Positions 35,484 to 44,716 of a stretch of DNA of 64,000 nt are shown here, piece by piece. The first letter of the stretch is position 1. The number at the start of each line of letters is the position of its first letter. Made by a program: the position numbers and the translations under genes. The stretch lies in the NCBI GenBank assembly GCA_963976625.1, contig CAXBLA010000003.1, forward strand, positions 109,581-173,580, given 5' to 3'. This DNA is from UBA1924 sp963976625. Its GTDB lineage: Bacteria > Planctomycetota > Phycisphaerae > Phycisphaerales > UBA1924. The notes under the pieces were generated by a model. The model made no database searches and was not told the DNA's origin. It saw nothing but the letters and a program-made list of their open reading frames with translations.

Positions 35484-38400
35484 TCAGCAGCCTGCTCCGA
35501 ATGCATCGAGGAAGTCGGAGACATCGAAGAAATCGAACTGGCCGTCTTGGGTGAAATCGACTTCGGGGTCTTTGGCGGCGAACTTGTCAAGGAAGTCGGA
35601 GACATCGAAGAAGTCGAGCTGGCCGTCGAGGGTCAGGTCTGCCTTGCATGTATGTCCGATGATGTATTTGGTGCCGGTATTGACGACCCGTGTGACGAAG
35701 TCGCCCGGGGGTGGCGCGATATTGATGGTATCGAACTCGCCGGTGATCTCGGAGCCTTCGATGATGGTGTATGCCCAGAAACCGGTTGGTGCGAAATCAT
35801 TGATGAAGAGTACATCGAGCGTGCCGTGGAGTTCGACCGTTGAAGTGCTCTTGAGCGCGTCGCCCGATGACGCATCGACCTCGGCCTCGAGGTTGGCGGT
35901 GTCAGTGAAGAGGATGGGTTTGGTTGCGGCCATGGTGCCGATGCTCAGGCCCGGTGCGATGGTGCCGTTGTTGATGAAATCGATTTCGATACTGCCGATG
36001 CCTTCGAGCCGCTGCTGTGCACCGATCCCGCCTTGGCTGACTTTGCCTGCCGCAATGAGTCGCGACCGGGCACCCGGGGCGTTGAGCCGGATTGTCCCGG
36101 TTCCGCTGAGGGTTGTTTCTTCGTTCCATTGCAGGTGCGTGGGGCTGATGTTCGCGGTCTCGTTGACCACGATCGTGCCGTTGTTGAGCGTGCCGGCGGT
36201 TATTCCCATTGACGAAGCGTTCGGGATATTGAGCAGGCCGGAGAAATCAACCCCATCGAGGATGCTGTATGAATCGACGGAGACATCGGCCCCGCCCGTG
36301 GTTGCCAGTGTGCCGCCGGAGATGGTCGCGCCCAGCAGTTCGATCTCCGATCCTTCGCCGTCGGCGGTGATTTGCCCGGGAGCGCCTTGCGTGATGGTAA
36401 TGCCGTTGAACTCCACGGTGGTCTCATTGTTGGCTTGGATCACCCCGTTGTTGGTCTTGGGATTGGACAGCAATCGGATATCGCTGCCCGGGACATCCGA
36501 GTCGATCGTTCCGTTGTTGACCATCGACGCTTCGATTCTTCCTTGGCCGTGAATCTTTTGTGTGCTGCTCATGGTGACGGTTTTCTCAGCGGCCGTTTGG
36601 ATTCGGGCGCGGCCATCTGACGAGCTGAGTTTTACTGAGCCGGTCCCGAGGACAGTCATCGAATCATTGAACATGAGTTCTGTCGATGAGATGTTTCCTG
36701 TGGGGTTGATCTCTATAACGCCGTTGTTTGTCAGCGATGTGCCGATCGCAAGCTTCTGGCCGTTCTGTACATATGTGTGACCGGAGAGCGCGACGCCGTT
36801 GAGCGTGCTTGAGATATCAATGGAGACATCAGCGTCTGGCATGGATGAGATCGCACCGCCGTTGATTGTTGATCCTATGAGTTCGATCTGTGATCCGGCA
36901 TCGTTTGCGGAGATCGTCCCCCCACTGCTCTGATTGATCGTGATGGCGTTGATTTCGACCACCGAGGCATTGATCGCTTCGATGGTGGCGTTGTTTGTTT
37001 TTGGGTTGCTAGACAGCCGGATCTCGCCGCTATCGGCACGGATCAATCCATTATTGACCAGTTCTGCCTCGATTTGCCCGAAGCCGCGGACAGTTTGAGT
37101 TGACGGCATGGTCAGCACGACCTCGGCGTCTGTTTGGATGCGTGAGCGTGAGCTTGGCGCAGCGAGGACGATCTCGCCGGTGCCGCCCAGCGTCATTGAG
37201 TCTTTGAAACGGATCTGAGTTGTCGAGACATTGCTCGTTGGGTTCACGGTCACGGTGCCGTTGATTGACAATCCGTTTTCTACCGAGAGCGTCACCGCGT
37301 TCTGAACATTGAGAGTTCCAGAGATATTGACCGAGTCGAGCGTGCTGGAGGTATCGACCGAGACATCCGCCCCGTTTGATGCCCGGAGCGTGCCGCCGAT
37401 GATAGAGGCGTTTCTGAGCTCGATCTGTGAGCCGACGCCGTCGGCTTGGATCAACCCCGCGGGGCCTTGTGTTGTGGTGATCCCGCTGAACTCCATGACG
37501 GCACCGGCGGTGGCCTCCATCGTGCCGTTGTTGGTTTTACCATTTGTGGTCATCCTGATCTCACCGGTATCCGAGTTGATGAGCCCGTTGTTGATCATGC
37601 TCGCTTCGATGCGCCCTTGCCCGCGGATCGTGAGCATGGGGTTCATGGTGACGGTCCGTCCAACGCCTGTCTGGATCCGTGCCCTTGAATCTGCCGATGC
37701 GAGCACGAATGTCCCGTCGCCACCGACGGTCATCGAGTCATTGAATACGATCTGTGTCGCCGAGATGTTCCCGGTCGGATTGATCGTGATGGTTCCATTG
37801 TTCTCGAGCGAAGACAGCACCGAAAGCGTCACTGCATTCTGAACATCAAACACGCCGTTGATCGATACCCCATTGATCGTGCTTGAGGTCGCGATGGACA
37901 TCAGCCCGTCGTTGAGCGAACTCATGGTCCCGCCGTTGAGCGTCGAGTTGATCACCGTGACTCGCGAGCCGGGTCCATCGGCGCGCATAATCCCGGCAAG
38001 CCCTTGTGTGATCGTGATGCCGCTCACCAGCAGGTTTGAGCCGTTGATCGATTCGATGATGTTGTTGTTGGCCTTGTCGTTTGTGAGCAGGGTCATCGAG
38101 GACCCCGAATCGGATGAGATGGTGCCGTTGTTGATCATGGCGCCTTCGATTTGTCCCATGCCGTGGATGGTGTGCCCGCTGCCTTGGGTGAAGGTGAATC
38201 CGTCGCCGGTTTGGAGGCGTGCCCGGGCCGTCGGCGCGTTGAGCAGTATTGAGCCTGAGCCTGAGAGCATGGTGTTGGCATCGAAGCGCAGTGTTGTTGC
38301 TGAGATGTTGCTGGTATAGTTGACGGAGACTGAGCCCTCGTTGAAGAAATCACCCGCGATCGTCGTCGTGCTCGCGTTGGCTGTATTGAGCAGCACCCCT

Positions 38401-38636
38401 GGATTGGTGATCGAGAGCGAGGCCATCGCCTGACTCGCCGGTATGGTGACGGTGTAGGGACTCGCGTGCCCGAGCAGCACGGAATCGCTTAGGCCTGGAA
38501 CACTCCCGGTGCTCCAGTTGGGCCCGAAGTCCCAATCGCCGTTGTTTGCGTTGAGCCAGCTGGTCACGCCGCCGGCGTGGGCGATGAGTGTTGTTGTGGT
38601 CATGACGCTGAGTGCGATGAGTGTTCTGGTTTTCAT
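35484..38636 (-). CDS. Large secreted repeat protein with C-terminal dockerin-like domain
   Basis: 1050 residues. Signal peptide to about residue 21 (LIAHAGG). Then five copies (the last partial) of a 179-residue unit rich in Asn, Gly, Ser and Thr, each with I-x-G-x-G-x-I-E-x-x-x-x-NNG, TNNxxxEA and an NPTxNxS-T strand. This looks like a parallel beta-helix of autotransporter type, but without a beta-barrel. The end has two calcium-binding-like dockerin repeats (TLDGQLDFFDVSDFLDKF and TQDGQFDFFDVSDFLDAF) and a final FGAGC, as in the GC-type dockerin proteins of this phylum. Probably a surface or matrix protein. AGGGA precedes the ATG. Confidence 0.85.
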   Translation of the reverse strand: MKTRTLIALSVMTTTTLIAHAGGVTSWLNANNGDWDFGPNWSTGSVPGLSDSVLLGHASPYTVTIPASQAMASLSITNPGVLLNTANASTTTIAGDFFNEGSVSVNYTSNISATTLRFDANTMLSGSGSILLNAPTARARLQTGDGFTFTQGSGHTIHGMGQIEGAMINNGTISSDSGSSMTLLTNDKANNNIIESINGSNLLVSGITITQGLAGIMRADGPGSRVTVINSTLNGGTMSSLNDGLMSIATSSTINGVSINGVFDVQNAVTLSVLSSLENNGTITINPTGNISATQIVFNDSMTVGGDGTFVLASADSRARIQTGVGRTVTMNPMLTIRGQGRIEASMINNGLINSDTGEIRMTTNGKTNNGTMEATAGAVMEFSGITTTQGPAGLIQADGVGSQIELRNASIIGGTLRASNGADVSVDTSSTLDSVNISGTLNVQNAVTLSVENGLSINGTVTVNPTSNVSTTQIRFKDSMTLGGTGEIVLAAPSSRSRIQTDAEVVLTMPSTQTVRGFGQIEAELVNNGLIRADSGEIRLSSNPKTNNATIEAINASVVEINAITINQSSGGTISANDAGSQIELIGSTINGGAISSMPDADVSIDISSTLNGVALSGHTYVQNGQKLAIGTSLTNNGVIEINPTGNISSTELMFNDSMTVLGTGSVKLSSSDGRARIQTAAEKTVTMSSTQKIHGQGRIEASMVNNGTIDSDVPGSDIRLLSNPKTNNGVIQANNETTVEFNGITITQGAPGQITADGEGSEIELLGATISGGTLATTGGADVSVDSYSILDGVDFSGLLNIPNASSMGITAGTLNNGTIVVNETANISPTHLQWNEETTLSGTGTIRLNAPGARSRLIAAGKVSQGGIGAQQRLEGIGSIEIDFINNGTIAPGLSIGTMAATKPILFTDTANLEAEVDASSGDALKSTSTVELHGTLDVLFINDFAPTGFWAYTIIEGSEITGEFDTINIAPPPGDFVTRVVNTGTKYIIGHTCKADLTLDGQLDFFDVSDFLDKFAAKDPEVDFTQDGQFDFFDVSDFLDAFGAGC
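35980..38190 (-). repeat. Tandem in-gene repeats of about 537 bp
   Basis: Corresponding positions (the G-x-G-x-I-E motif) recur at about 36000, 36545, 37090, 37615 and 38150, that is every 530-545 bases. The copies have diverged substantially in DNA and amino-acid sequence, so they are old duplications rather than a recent array. Confidence 0.75.
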
Positions 38637-39053
38637 TGGTCTGTCCCTTCTTCATTGCGGCAGCTTGCGTGTAGTCAGCACCGTCCCCGCCGAGCATTTT
38701 TAGAGCATGGCGGAGTCCGCCTTGTGCACACAGCGTATCACATGAGGACAAATACCCAGACAGGTTTTTTTGAGAAATTACACAATCATTGCATCGTTCA
38801 GGCGGTTTTTTGTACAAGTGGGCCTGCAGACTGCCCAGCTTGGCGCTCTGCGAGCAGGCGATTGATCTGGGCACCTGGCGGCGGATGGTTGTTGTGCGAT
38901 GAACTGCAGCGTGTTTTGTGTGGCATTCGATGATCATAATCTGTACACAATCTACACAGAAAGTTAGCCGTTTGGTGACTTGTATGCTCTAGAAGAACCT
39001 GGCTGGCTCTTTGATCCAGCGGGCTCCAGATCACTGTAAGAAATGAGGATAAC
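38637..39053. other. 417-bp divergent intergenic region, no gene seen
   Basis: It separates the minus-strand repeat protein from the plus-strand propeller protein and must hold both promoters. It is AT-richer than its surroundings, with T-runs at 38765-38771 and 38805-38811. Short TGTGCACA (38723-38730) and CTGTACACA (38941-38949) words occur. No tRNA, terminator or credible small gene is visible. Confidence 0.6.
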
Positions 39054-40571
39054 TTGTACCGCACAGCTCTTTACGGACTCTTGATTCTGGTGGCAATCAG
39101 CCCACTCAGCATGGGGGGCGTCGGCGATGCACTCTCCTTGCTCAACCGAGGAAGCGTGCATGTGCCCGGCGGGGTTGAGATCGCGTCGTTTGATCCCCAG
39201 AGTGGGCACATTTATGCGATCGGTGAGCAGGGGCTGATGGTGTTTGAGTTCGATGAGCTCAATCGGTTCTCGATCATCCATTCGAGTACATATTCGAACA
39301 CCGAGCGTTGGCAGGCAACCTCGATCGTTGTGGATTCTGTCGGGCGTGGGTTTGTGGCGTGCTCTTGGATACCTGAGCCGAGCGATCGGGTGCCGGGGAT
39401 GGTGCAGATACTGGATACACAGACGAACACGGTCGTCTGGCAGATGAGCATTGGATACCACCCGGATTGCTTAGCGATGAGCCCTGACGGGCGGTACCTG
39501 ATCGCGGCCAACGAGGGTGAGCCGGGCATCGGGGATCAGCCCGGGGCGATCACGATCATTGATCTGAGCGATATCAAACAGGCGAGCGACTTCGCGGGGC
39601 TCAACGATGTGCGGACCTTTGGGTTTACTGATGAGTTCTTGGGCGAGGGCGTGCGCCTTGATGTGCTGCGGGTGACTGATGCGCTCAGGGACACGCCGGA
39701 GGTTGATATTGAGCCCGAGTATCTGGCTGCAAGCAACGAGGGCGTGTGGGTCGGGCTTCAGGAGAACAACGGGCTGGCGTACTTTGACTTTGCCCTCGAG
39801 CAATGGACGCGGGTGCAATCGCTGGGCAAGCTCTCGCAGGCGTTCGATGCCAACGATGAGGACGGGGTGAGTATCACGACCCAGATTGGGTTTGGTTTGC
39901 TGCCTCAGCCCGACACCATCGCACTGACGGCAATCGACGGGCGGTCGTACATCGTGCTGGCCAACGAGGGCGAGAAAGCGGACGCGGATACGATCCGGTT
40001 CAGCGATGCGATTTTGCAGGGGCTGATGGATCCGGTTGCTCTGGAAGGTATCCGGGCGAGCTATTCGCTCGATGCGTTCCTCAAGCTCGGTCGGCTGTGG
40101 ATCAGCACGATCGACGGGGATCTCGATGGCGATGGTGATATCGATCTGCCCAGTGCCCTCGGAGGGCGGAGCGCGTCGATTATTGATGCCGACACCGGGG
40201 CGATGGTCTGGAACTCGGGGGCTCAGTTCGAGCAGATCAGTGCCCGGCTCTGGGAGGATGCGTACAACGATCATGACACCCGCAGCGATCGGTCTGGGCC
40301 AGAGCCCGAGGGGATCGCCGTGGGGCAAGTTGGACAGGGCAATGACGCACGGACGCTGATGTTCGTTGGGCTTGAGCGGACGGGGGCGCTGATGATGTAT
40401 GACATTTCGGATCCGGTATCGGCGATGTTCTTGGATGCGCAGTTGCTTGATGCTGCGTGCGTCCGCCCGGAGGGGCTGGTGTTCTTCTCGCTTTACGAAC
40501 GCGACTTCATTGGCGTGGCGAGCGAAAAGGGCGGGTGCTTGACGGTGTTCGAGATCGCCTCGGCACCGTGA
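39054..40571 (+). CDS. Secreted beta-propeller protein (choice-of-anchor-I-like)
   Basis: About 505 residues. Signal peptide YGLLILVAISPLSMGG. The body reads as a propeller: DTQTNTVVWQMSIGYHPDCLAMSPDGRYLIAANEGEPG, NEGVWVGLQENNGLAYFD, VLANEGEKADAD and LFVGLERTGALMMYD-like strands, with a DGDLDGDGDID calcium-loop-like insert. The repeated ANEGE and VGLERTG phrases are those I associate with the choice-of-anchor-I family. There is no ATG at the front; TTG 39054 has GAGG a few bases upstream and starts the signal peptide directly. Function unknown; no anchor segment is evident at the C-terminus. Confidence 0.75.
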   Translation: MYRTALYGLLILVAISPLSMGGVGDALSLLNRGSVHVPGGVEIASFDPQSGHIYAIGEQGLMVFEFDELNRFSIIHSSTYSNTERWQATSIVVDSVGRGFVACSWIPEPSDRVPGMVQILDTQTNTVVWQMSIGYHPDCLAMSPDGRYLIAANEGEPGIGDQPGAITIIDLSDIKQASDFAGLNDVRTFGFTDEFLGEGVRLDVLRVTDALRDTPEVDIEPEYLAASNEGVWVGLQENNGLAYFDFALEQWTRVQSLGKLSQAFDANDEDGVSITTQIGFGLLPQPDTIALTAIDGRSYIVLANEGEKADADTIRFSDAILQGLMDPVALEGIRASYSLDAFLKLGRLWISTIDGDLDGDGDIDLPSALGGRSASIIDADTGAMVWNSGAQFEQISARLWEDAYNDHDTRSDRSGPEPEGIAVGQVGQGNDARTLMFVGLERTGALMMYDISDPVSAMFLDAQLLDAACVRPEGLVFFSLYERDFIGVASEKGGCLTVFEIASAP

Positions 40572-40619
40572 CTTGTACATAGAACCCCGGACTTGCATAG
40601 ATGAAGTTGGCATAGAGAA

Positions 40620-40645
40620 ACCCCGTCTCGGGTGGTGAGACGGGG
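40620..40645. terminator. Hairpin terminator between convergent genes
   Basis: CCCCGTCTC and GAGACGGGG pair around a GGGTGGT loop. On the minus strand TTTCTCT follows, which suits the gene ending at 40713; the plus-strand tail is CGTGGTGGTTT, a weaker T-run. Confidence 0.65.
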
Positions 40646-40712
40646 CGTGGTGGTTTGACCCCAGTGTGTTTGAACTGTTCAGCGGATCAGGGTGAGCTTA
40701 TGAGCAAGCAAC

Positions 40713-41387
40713 TTAGCGGCGACGGCGGGTCGAGACAAGCCCGGCGAGTGCGATCAGTGTCGCTGAAGCTGGGGTTGGGACGGTGCCGACGGAGCCGATG
40801 AGGGTGGCCTGGTCGCCGGGGAGACCGAGGTTGTCGTTGAAGAATGCGTTGGATTCGTATGCGCCGTTGACGCCGAGGACCGAGAGGGCTGCGGTGCCGG
40901 AGGTGAAATCCATGGTGGCGAGGAAGCCGTCGAACTCGCCGCCGAAGACTGCTGCGGATTCGATGACTTCTGAGCCGGCGGTGCCTGAGAGCAGGTAGGC
41001 CGCGTCGCCGCCCTGACCGAGCCCGCCGCCGCCGTTGGTCAGACCGATCTGGCCCGAGTAGCCCCAGATGCTGTTGAACTCAGCGATGGCGCTGATGAAG
41101 TTGATGTCATCGGATGCCTCGTTGTCGTCGGAGATCAGGAAGATGGCGGATTCGCCGGCACCGAGTGTGAGCGAGTCGAGCATGCCGCCGTCTTCGATCG
41201 ATGCGCTCTCGTCGTCATAGAAGAATGAGCCGGTGTCGATGGAGGTGAGCCCGGTGTTGGTGACTTCGATCCAGTCGACGGTGCCGTCTTCGCCCGAGAG
41301 CCCTGCGAAGACCTCGGTGATGGAAAGGTCTGCCGAAGCGACGGTGCCTGCGAGTGCGATGGTGGCCAGTGTGATTGCGTAGCGCAT
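40713..41387 (-). CDS. Lamin-tail-domain secreted protein with PEP-CTERM-like tail
   Basis: About 224 residues. Signal peptide ITLATIALAGTVASA, then a lamin-tail (LTD)-like domain (LSITEVFAG ... DWIEVTNTGLTSIDTGSFFYDD ... LGAGESAIFLISDD). A Gly/Ala-rich stretch follows, then the sorting tail VPTPASATLIALAGLVSTRRRR. Surface-displayed or released; LTDs in bacteria often accompany nucleases or adhesins, but no catalytic domain is present here. AGGAG precedes the ATG at 41387. About 35 bases further upstream an ACGATCG/CGATCGT dyad (41419-41444) lies in the leader. Confidence 0.82.
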   Translation of the reverse strand: MRYAITLATIALAGTVASADLSITEVFAGLSGEDGTVDWIEVTNTGLTSIDTGSFFYDDESASIEDGGMLDSLTLGAGESAIFLISDDNEASDDINFISAIAEFNSIWGYSGQIGLTNGGGGLGQGGDAAYLLSGTAGSEVIESAAVFGGEFDGFLATMDFTSGTAALSVLGVNGAYESNAFFNDNLGLPGDQATLIGSVGTVPTPASATLIALAGLVSTRRRR

Positions 41388-41618
41388 GTTTCTCTCCTCG
41401 TCGTGTGAACTGTCTCAAACGATCGTCTCTCTCCGAGCGATCGTGTGCTGGCCCGGCTCAACATCGAGCCTGATCCCAACGATGCAAAGATAGCCGTCTA
41501 CGAAAAATCGCGGATAAACATCGCAACATGATCGCGCAAAGATCGTGTCAAGATTCCTTAGCCGAACATTCACATGTTCTCCGCGTGACCTTCACGCGTT
41601 GGCCACTACTCTTGGATC

Positions 41619-42647
41619 ATGAAACAGCACGAACCGCTTCGTCGTTTTTCTGGGCACGGATTCACACTCATCGAGCTGCTGGTCGTGATCGCGATCATCG
41701 CGCTGTTGATCGGGATACTCCTGCCCTCTTTGGGTAAGGCCAAGGACACCGCCCATCGTGTGCAGTGCATGTCGAACCTACGCCAGATGGGCCTCGGGTT
41801 CGCGGGATACTCGGCGAGCAATCGCGGGTACTTCTCTTCGGGGCCCTTCGACAACCGGGTGCGGAAGCACGCCAATGGTGAATCAATTGAAGCACGCTGG
41901 GCGAACAATCCCACAGATACGCGTGGCGGGGTCGAGCGGATCGGATGGATCGCCGACATGGTCAACGGGGGCTACGGGGCACCGGGCGAGCTTCTGTGCC
42001 CCACTGCACCGGCTGAGTACAACCAGAACCTCAATACGGCTCGGCTCAACGACGATGGGTTCGGCGAATACTCCGTCGAAGAGCGCGATCGTTTGATCCG
42101 CGATGGGTTCAACAGCAACTACACGCAGTCTTGGTACATGGCGTACACGCAGTGGAAGCACTCGCGGTTTGGGAACCAATCGCAGCCGGCGGACCGCCAG
42201 TTCGGTGTGGTCGGGCCGCTCAAGGAATCGCACACAACGATCGTCTCGACTTCGATCGTCCCGATGATGGCCGATGCTCGGGTCGATGCCGACTCGCCCG
42301 ACACCAACGACACGATCGACTTTTCCGACGGGGCGCTGCCGGCGTGCAAATCTGTCACGGACGGGCCGACCTGGCGGATCGGGCTCAATATGGCGAATCA
42401 TGACTTTGCCGACTTTGGGCCGGCGCACGGCAAGGAGCGATCGGGGTTCTTCCGGGGGCACTCGAACACGCAGGGGAACTTCTTGTTTGCCGACGGGCAT
42501 GTGAGCGTGTTCACGGATCTCAATGGGGACAAGACTTTTAACTACGACCAACTCGCCACTGCACGCGATCGCGGGCAGGCGGTGTACCCAGACTTCGAGA
42601 AGAACACGGTTTTCGCCGGAGAACTGTTGAGCGGCAAGTATCGTTAA
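41619..42647 (+). CDS. Pseudopilin-like protein (prepilin N-terminal motif, DUF1559/H-X9-DG type)
   Basis: About 342 residues. The N-terminus has the type-IV-prepilin cleavage motif HGFTLIELLVVIAIIALLIG (G before FTLIE; Glu+5 present), followed by LPSLGKAKDTAHRVQCMSNLRQMGLG. Near the C-terminus NFLFADGHVSVF is the planctomycete processing-associated motif (His about ten residues before Asp-Gly). Such proteins occur in large numbers in planctomycetes; a prepilin peptidase is needed but not encoded here. The next gene begins 41 bases after the stop, so they may form an operon. Confidence 0.85.
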   Translation: MKQHEPLRRFSGHGFTLIELLVVIAIIALLIGILLPSLGKAKDTAHRVQCMSNLRQMGLGFAGYSASNRGYFSSGPFDNRVRKHANGESIEARWANNPTDTRGGVERIGWIADMVNGGYGAPGELLCPTAPAEYNQNLNTARLNDDGFGEYSVEERDRLIRDGFNSNYTQSWYMAYTQWKHSRFGNQSQPADRQFGVVGPLKESHTTIVSTSIVPMMADARVDADSPDTNDTIDFSDGALPACKSVTDGPTWRIGLNMANHDFADFGPAHGKERSGFFRGHSNTQGNFLFADGHVSVFTDLNGDKTFNYDQLATARDRGQAVYPDFEKNTVFAGELLSGKYR

Positions 42648-42688
42648 TGCTTGCCCGTGAGAGAGTCAATCAAAGAAGGAGAGACGAG

Positions 42689-44158
42689 ATGAACGCAACA
42701 ACCAAGTCATGGAGTGCTTTGGGTTTGATGATGGCCGCGGCTTCGTTTGCCAGCGGGCAGGTCGTGATCAATGAGGTCTACGAAAACCCTCCGGGGAGTG
42801 GCTCGTCCAACGATGCGATCCTCGAGTACATCGAGCTCTACGGCACGCCGGGGATGGACCTGACGGGCTACTGCATCGCTCAGTTCAAGGGCGGCGAAGA
42901 TGACGATGACAACATCCCCGAGGAGCCGGCAGAGATCGACGAGGCCTTCTCGCTCGACGGGCTCTCCATCGGATCCAATGGGTTCTTGGTGATCTATAAC
43001 GGCACGGTGTCGCAGTCGCTGATCCCGCTGTTCTTGCCTCAGGAGGGCGAAGAGAGCGCCAGCTTCTTTGACACCCACATCCCCACCACCGATACCAACG
43101 GCAACCTCAACAACGACGGATCATCGACCTACCTACTGCTCCGAAAGCGTCCGCTGCATTCGGTCGTTGACGGCGTCTCTGTGTACGAGCCGGGTTATGC
43201 GATCCGCAAGGATGTTGATCCGGATGTGGACTACGACGGGAAGCTTGACTTTGGGATTGAAGTGCCCACATCGGGCACCTCTGATCCGGTCCGTGTGATT
43301 GATCCCCTTCAGATCATCGACGGGTTTGCCTGGTCCAATGCGGGGGGCAAGGAGTATGTCCGCTCGTCGGAGCAGGAGCTCTCGACCACGGACGGCTTTA
43401 ACCCCGACGCGGCCTCACGCCTGGCGTACTACGGTACCAACCCGATGCTCGGGCAGCGGGTCAACTCCGATGACGAGACCGTGCCTACACGCACGGCGGA
43501 TGAATCATTCATCTACGGCGATATGACCGGCGCGTCGATCGATTTTACTTACGACACGACACGCTACGGGGCGCCGACCGACCCGATGGGTGATGGCTTC
43601 GCCGACATCGCGATTCATGCTGGGGAGGATACCTTCAAGCTCACGCCGGGCGGGTTTAATGACCACGCGGGCACCGGGATCTCACAGTTCCGATTCGTGC
43701 TTGGTGATCTGAACTTCGACGGCATGGTCGATGGTGATGACCTGGATCTCTTTGATGCTACCCTCTCCGGCGCGGACTTCGACGCGACCGAGGACTACAT
43801 CGATCCAGATTCGGGCGAGCCGATCGCCAACCCCAGCGATGCGGGCAATAACTTCCAGTCGTATGTCTTCCAGGGTCGCTTGGCCAATGCGTACCTCGGG
43901 GCGATGAACCTCGACTCGGGCGATGGCGAAGCGTTCCCGTCGGCGGCGGATCGGATCGTGCTCGCGGGCTTGGTTGGGCCTGTTGGCTGTAATGCCGCGG
44001 ACCTGACCGAGGATGGCGTACTGGACTTCTTCGATGTCTCGGCCTTCCTCGACGCATTCGGTGCTCAGGAATCCGTCGCGGACTATACCGATGATGGGGT
44101 GTATGACTTCTTCGATGTGTCGGAGTTCCTTGACATTTTCGGAAGTGGTTGCCCGTAA
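42689..44158 (+). CDS. Lamin-tail protein with dockerin-like (GC-type) ending
   Basis: About 489 residues. A signal peptide ends SFASGQ. The LTD-like domain begins VVINEVYENPPGSG and continues EYIELYGTPGMDLTGYCIAQF. A middle EF-hand-like segment reads GDLNFDGMVDGDDLDLFD (about 350-370). The C-terminus has two dockerin-like repeats, TEDGVLDFFDVSAFLDAF and TDDGVYDFFDVSEFLDIF, ending FGSGCP. The frame runs upstream to 42647, but ATG 42689 has AAGGAGA and begins the signal peptide. Follows the pseudopilin gene closely. Likely surface-bound and calcium-dependent; no enzyme motif seen. Confidence 0.83.
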   Translation: MNATTKSWSALGLMMAAASFASGQVVINEVYENPPGSGSSNDAILEYIELYGTPGMDLTGYCIAQFKGGEDDDDNIPEEPAEIDEAFSLDGLSIGSNGFLVIYNGTVSQSLIPLFLPQEGEESASFFDTHIPTTDTNGNLNNDGSSTYLLLRKRPLHSVVDGVSVYEPGYAIRKDVDPDVDYDGKLDFGIEVPTSGTSDPVRVIDPLQIIDGFAWSNAGGKEYVRSSEQELSTTDGFNPDAASRLAYYGTNPMLGQRVNSDDETVPTRTADESFIYGDMTGASIDFTYDTTRYGAPTDPMGDGFADIAIHAGEDTFKLTPGGFNDHAGTGISQFRFVLGDLNFDGMVDGDDLDLFDATLSGADFDATEDYIDPDSGEPIANPSDAGNNFQSYVFQGRLANAYLGAMNLDSGDGEAFPSAADRIVLAGLVGPVGCNAADLTEDGVLDFFDVSAFLDAFGAQESVADYTDDGVYDFFDVSEFLDIFGSGCP

Positions 44159-44358
44159 GCCGGATCAAGCCAAGAGCACATGCTGCACTATCGATTACGT
44201 GAATCTGCAACAGGCCCCTCGATGAGCGGCGTATGAGCGCGCTGTTGAGCGGTTGAATGAGCACTTGTTCCCAGCGGGGCGCGATCAACGGGATGCACGC
44301 GGGCATATGGACCGGTTTATCTCTCTCGCCCGGGTCTTCTCTAAAACCTCCCCAAAAT

Positions 44359-44396
44359 AAAAACACCACCAAGAGAAATCGGTGGTGTTTTTTGTT
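44359..44396. terminator. Bidirectional terminator between dockerin gene and tRNA
   Basis: ACACCACC (44363-44370) pairs with GGTGGTGT around a loop of ten bases. TTTTTT follows on the plus strand and TTTTATTTT on the minus strand, so it serves both the gene ending at 44158 and the minus-strand tRNA. Confidence 0.85.
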
Positions 44397-44434
44397 TACT
44401 GTGGAGTCAGTTGCGTTTGCAACGGGACTTCGAA

Positions 44435-44508
<74 letters not shown>

Positions 44509-44519
44509 ATCAGGAAGGG

Positions 44520-44548
44520 ATTATTGACATGGTCTGGATGTAAATCAA
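44520..44548 (-). promoter_or_regulatory. Promoter of the initiator tRNA gene
   Basis: On the minus strand TTGATT (44548-44543), 17 bases, AATAAT (44525-44520), followed by 11 bases to the mature tRNA 5' end. Position and spacing fit a sigma70-type promoter. Confidence 0.55.
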
Positions 44549-44716
44549 GCCGCCTTGGGTGGATTCTTGCGTTCCGGACTGTTTCTTTTCGTGGTTTTTT
44601 ATGACTTGTTAAGAAATAGGGCTCTCTGGGCTGAAACCCGGCACACGGAAATCGGTACAGTCGGTATCGCCATGTTGTATGGCGAAAATTTACATCCACC
44701 ACAGTTGGGAACACAA

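Noticed and set aside
35980..38190. CRISPR array
   Set aside because: The recurring units are about 537 bp, coding, and diverged; no short direct repeats with unique spacers occur anywhere in the window.
33691..38730. TGTGCACA words upstream of two minus-strand genes as a regulon motif
   Set aside because: Only two copies (33691 and 38723) at different distances from the starts; chance is likely.
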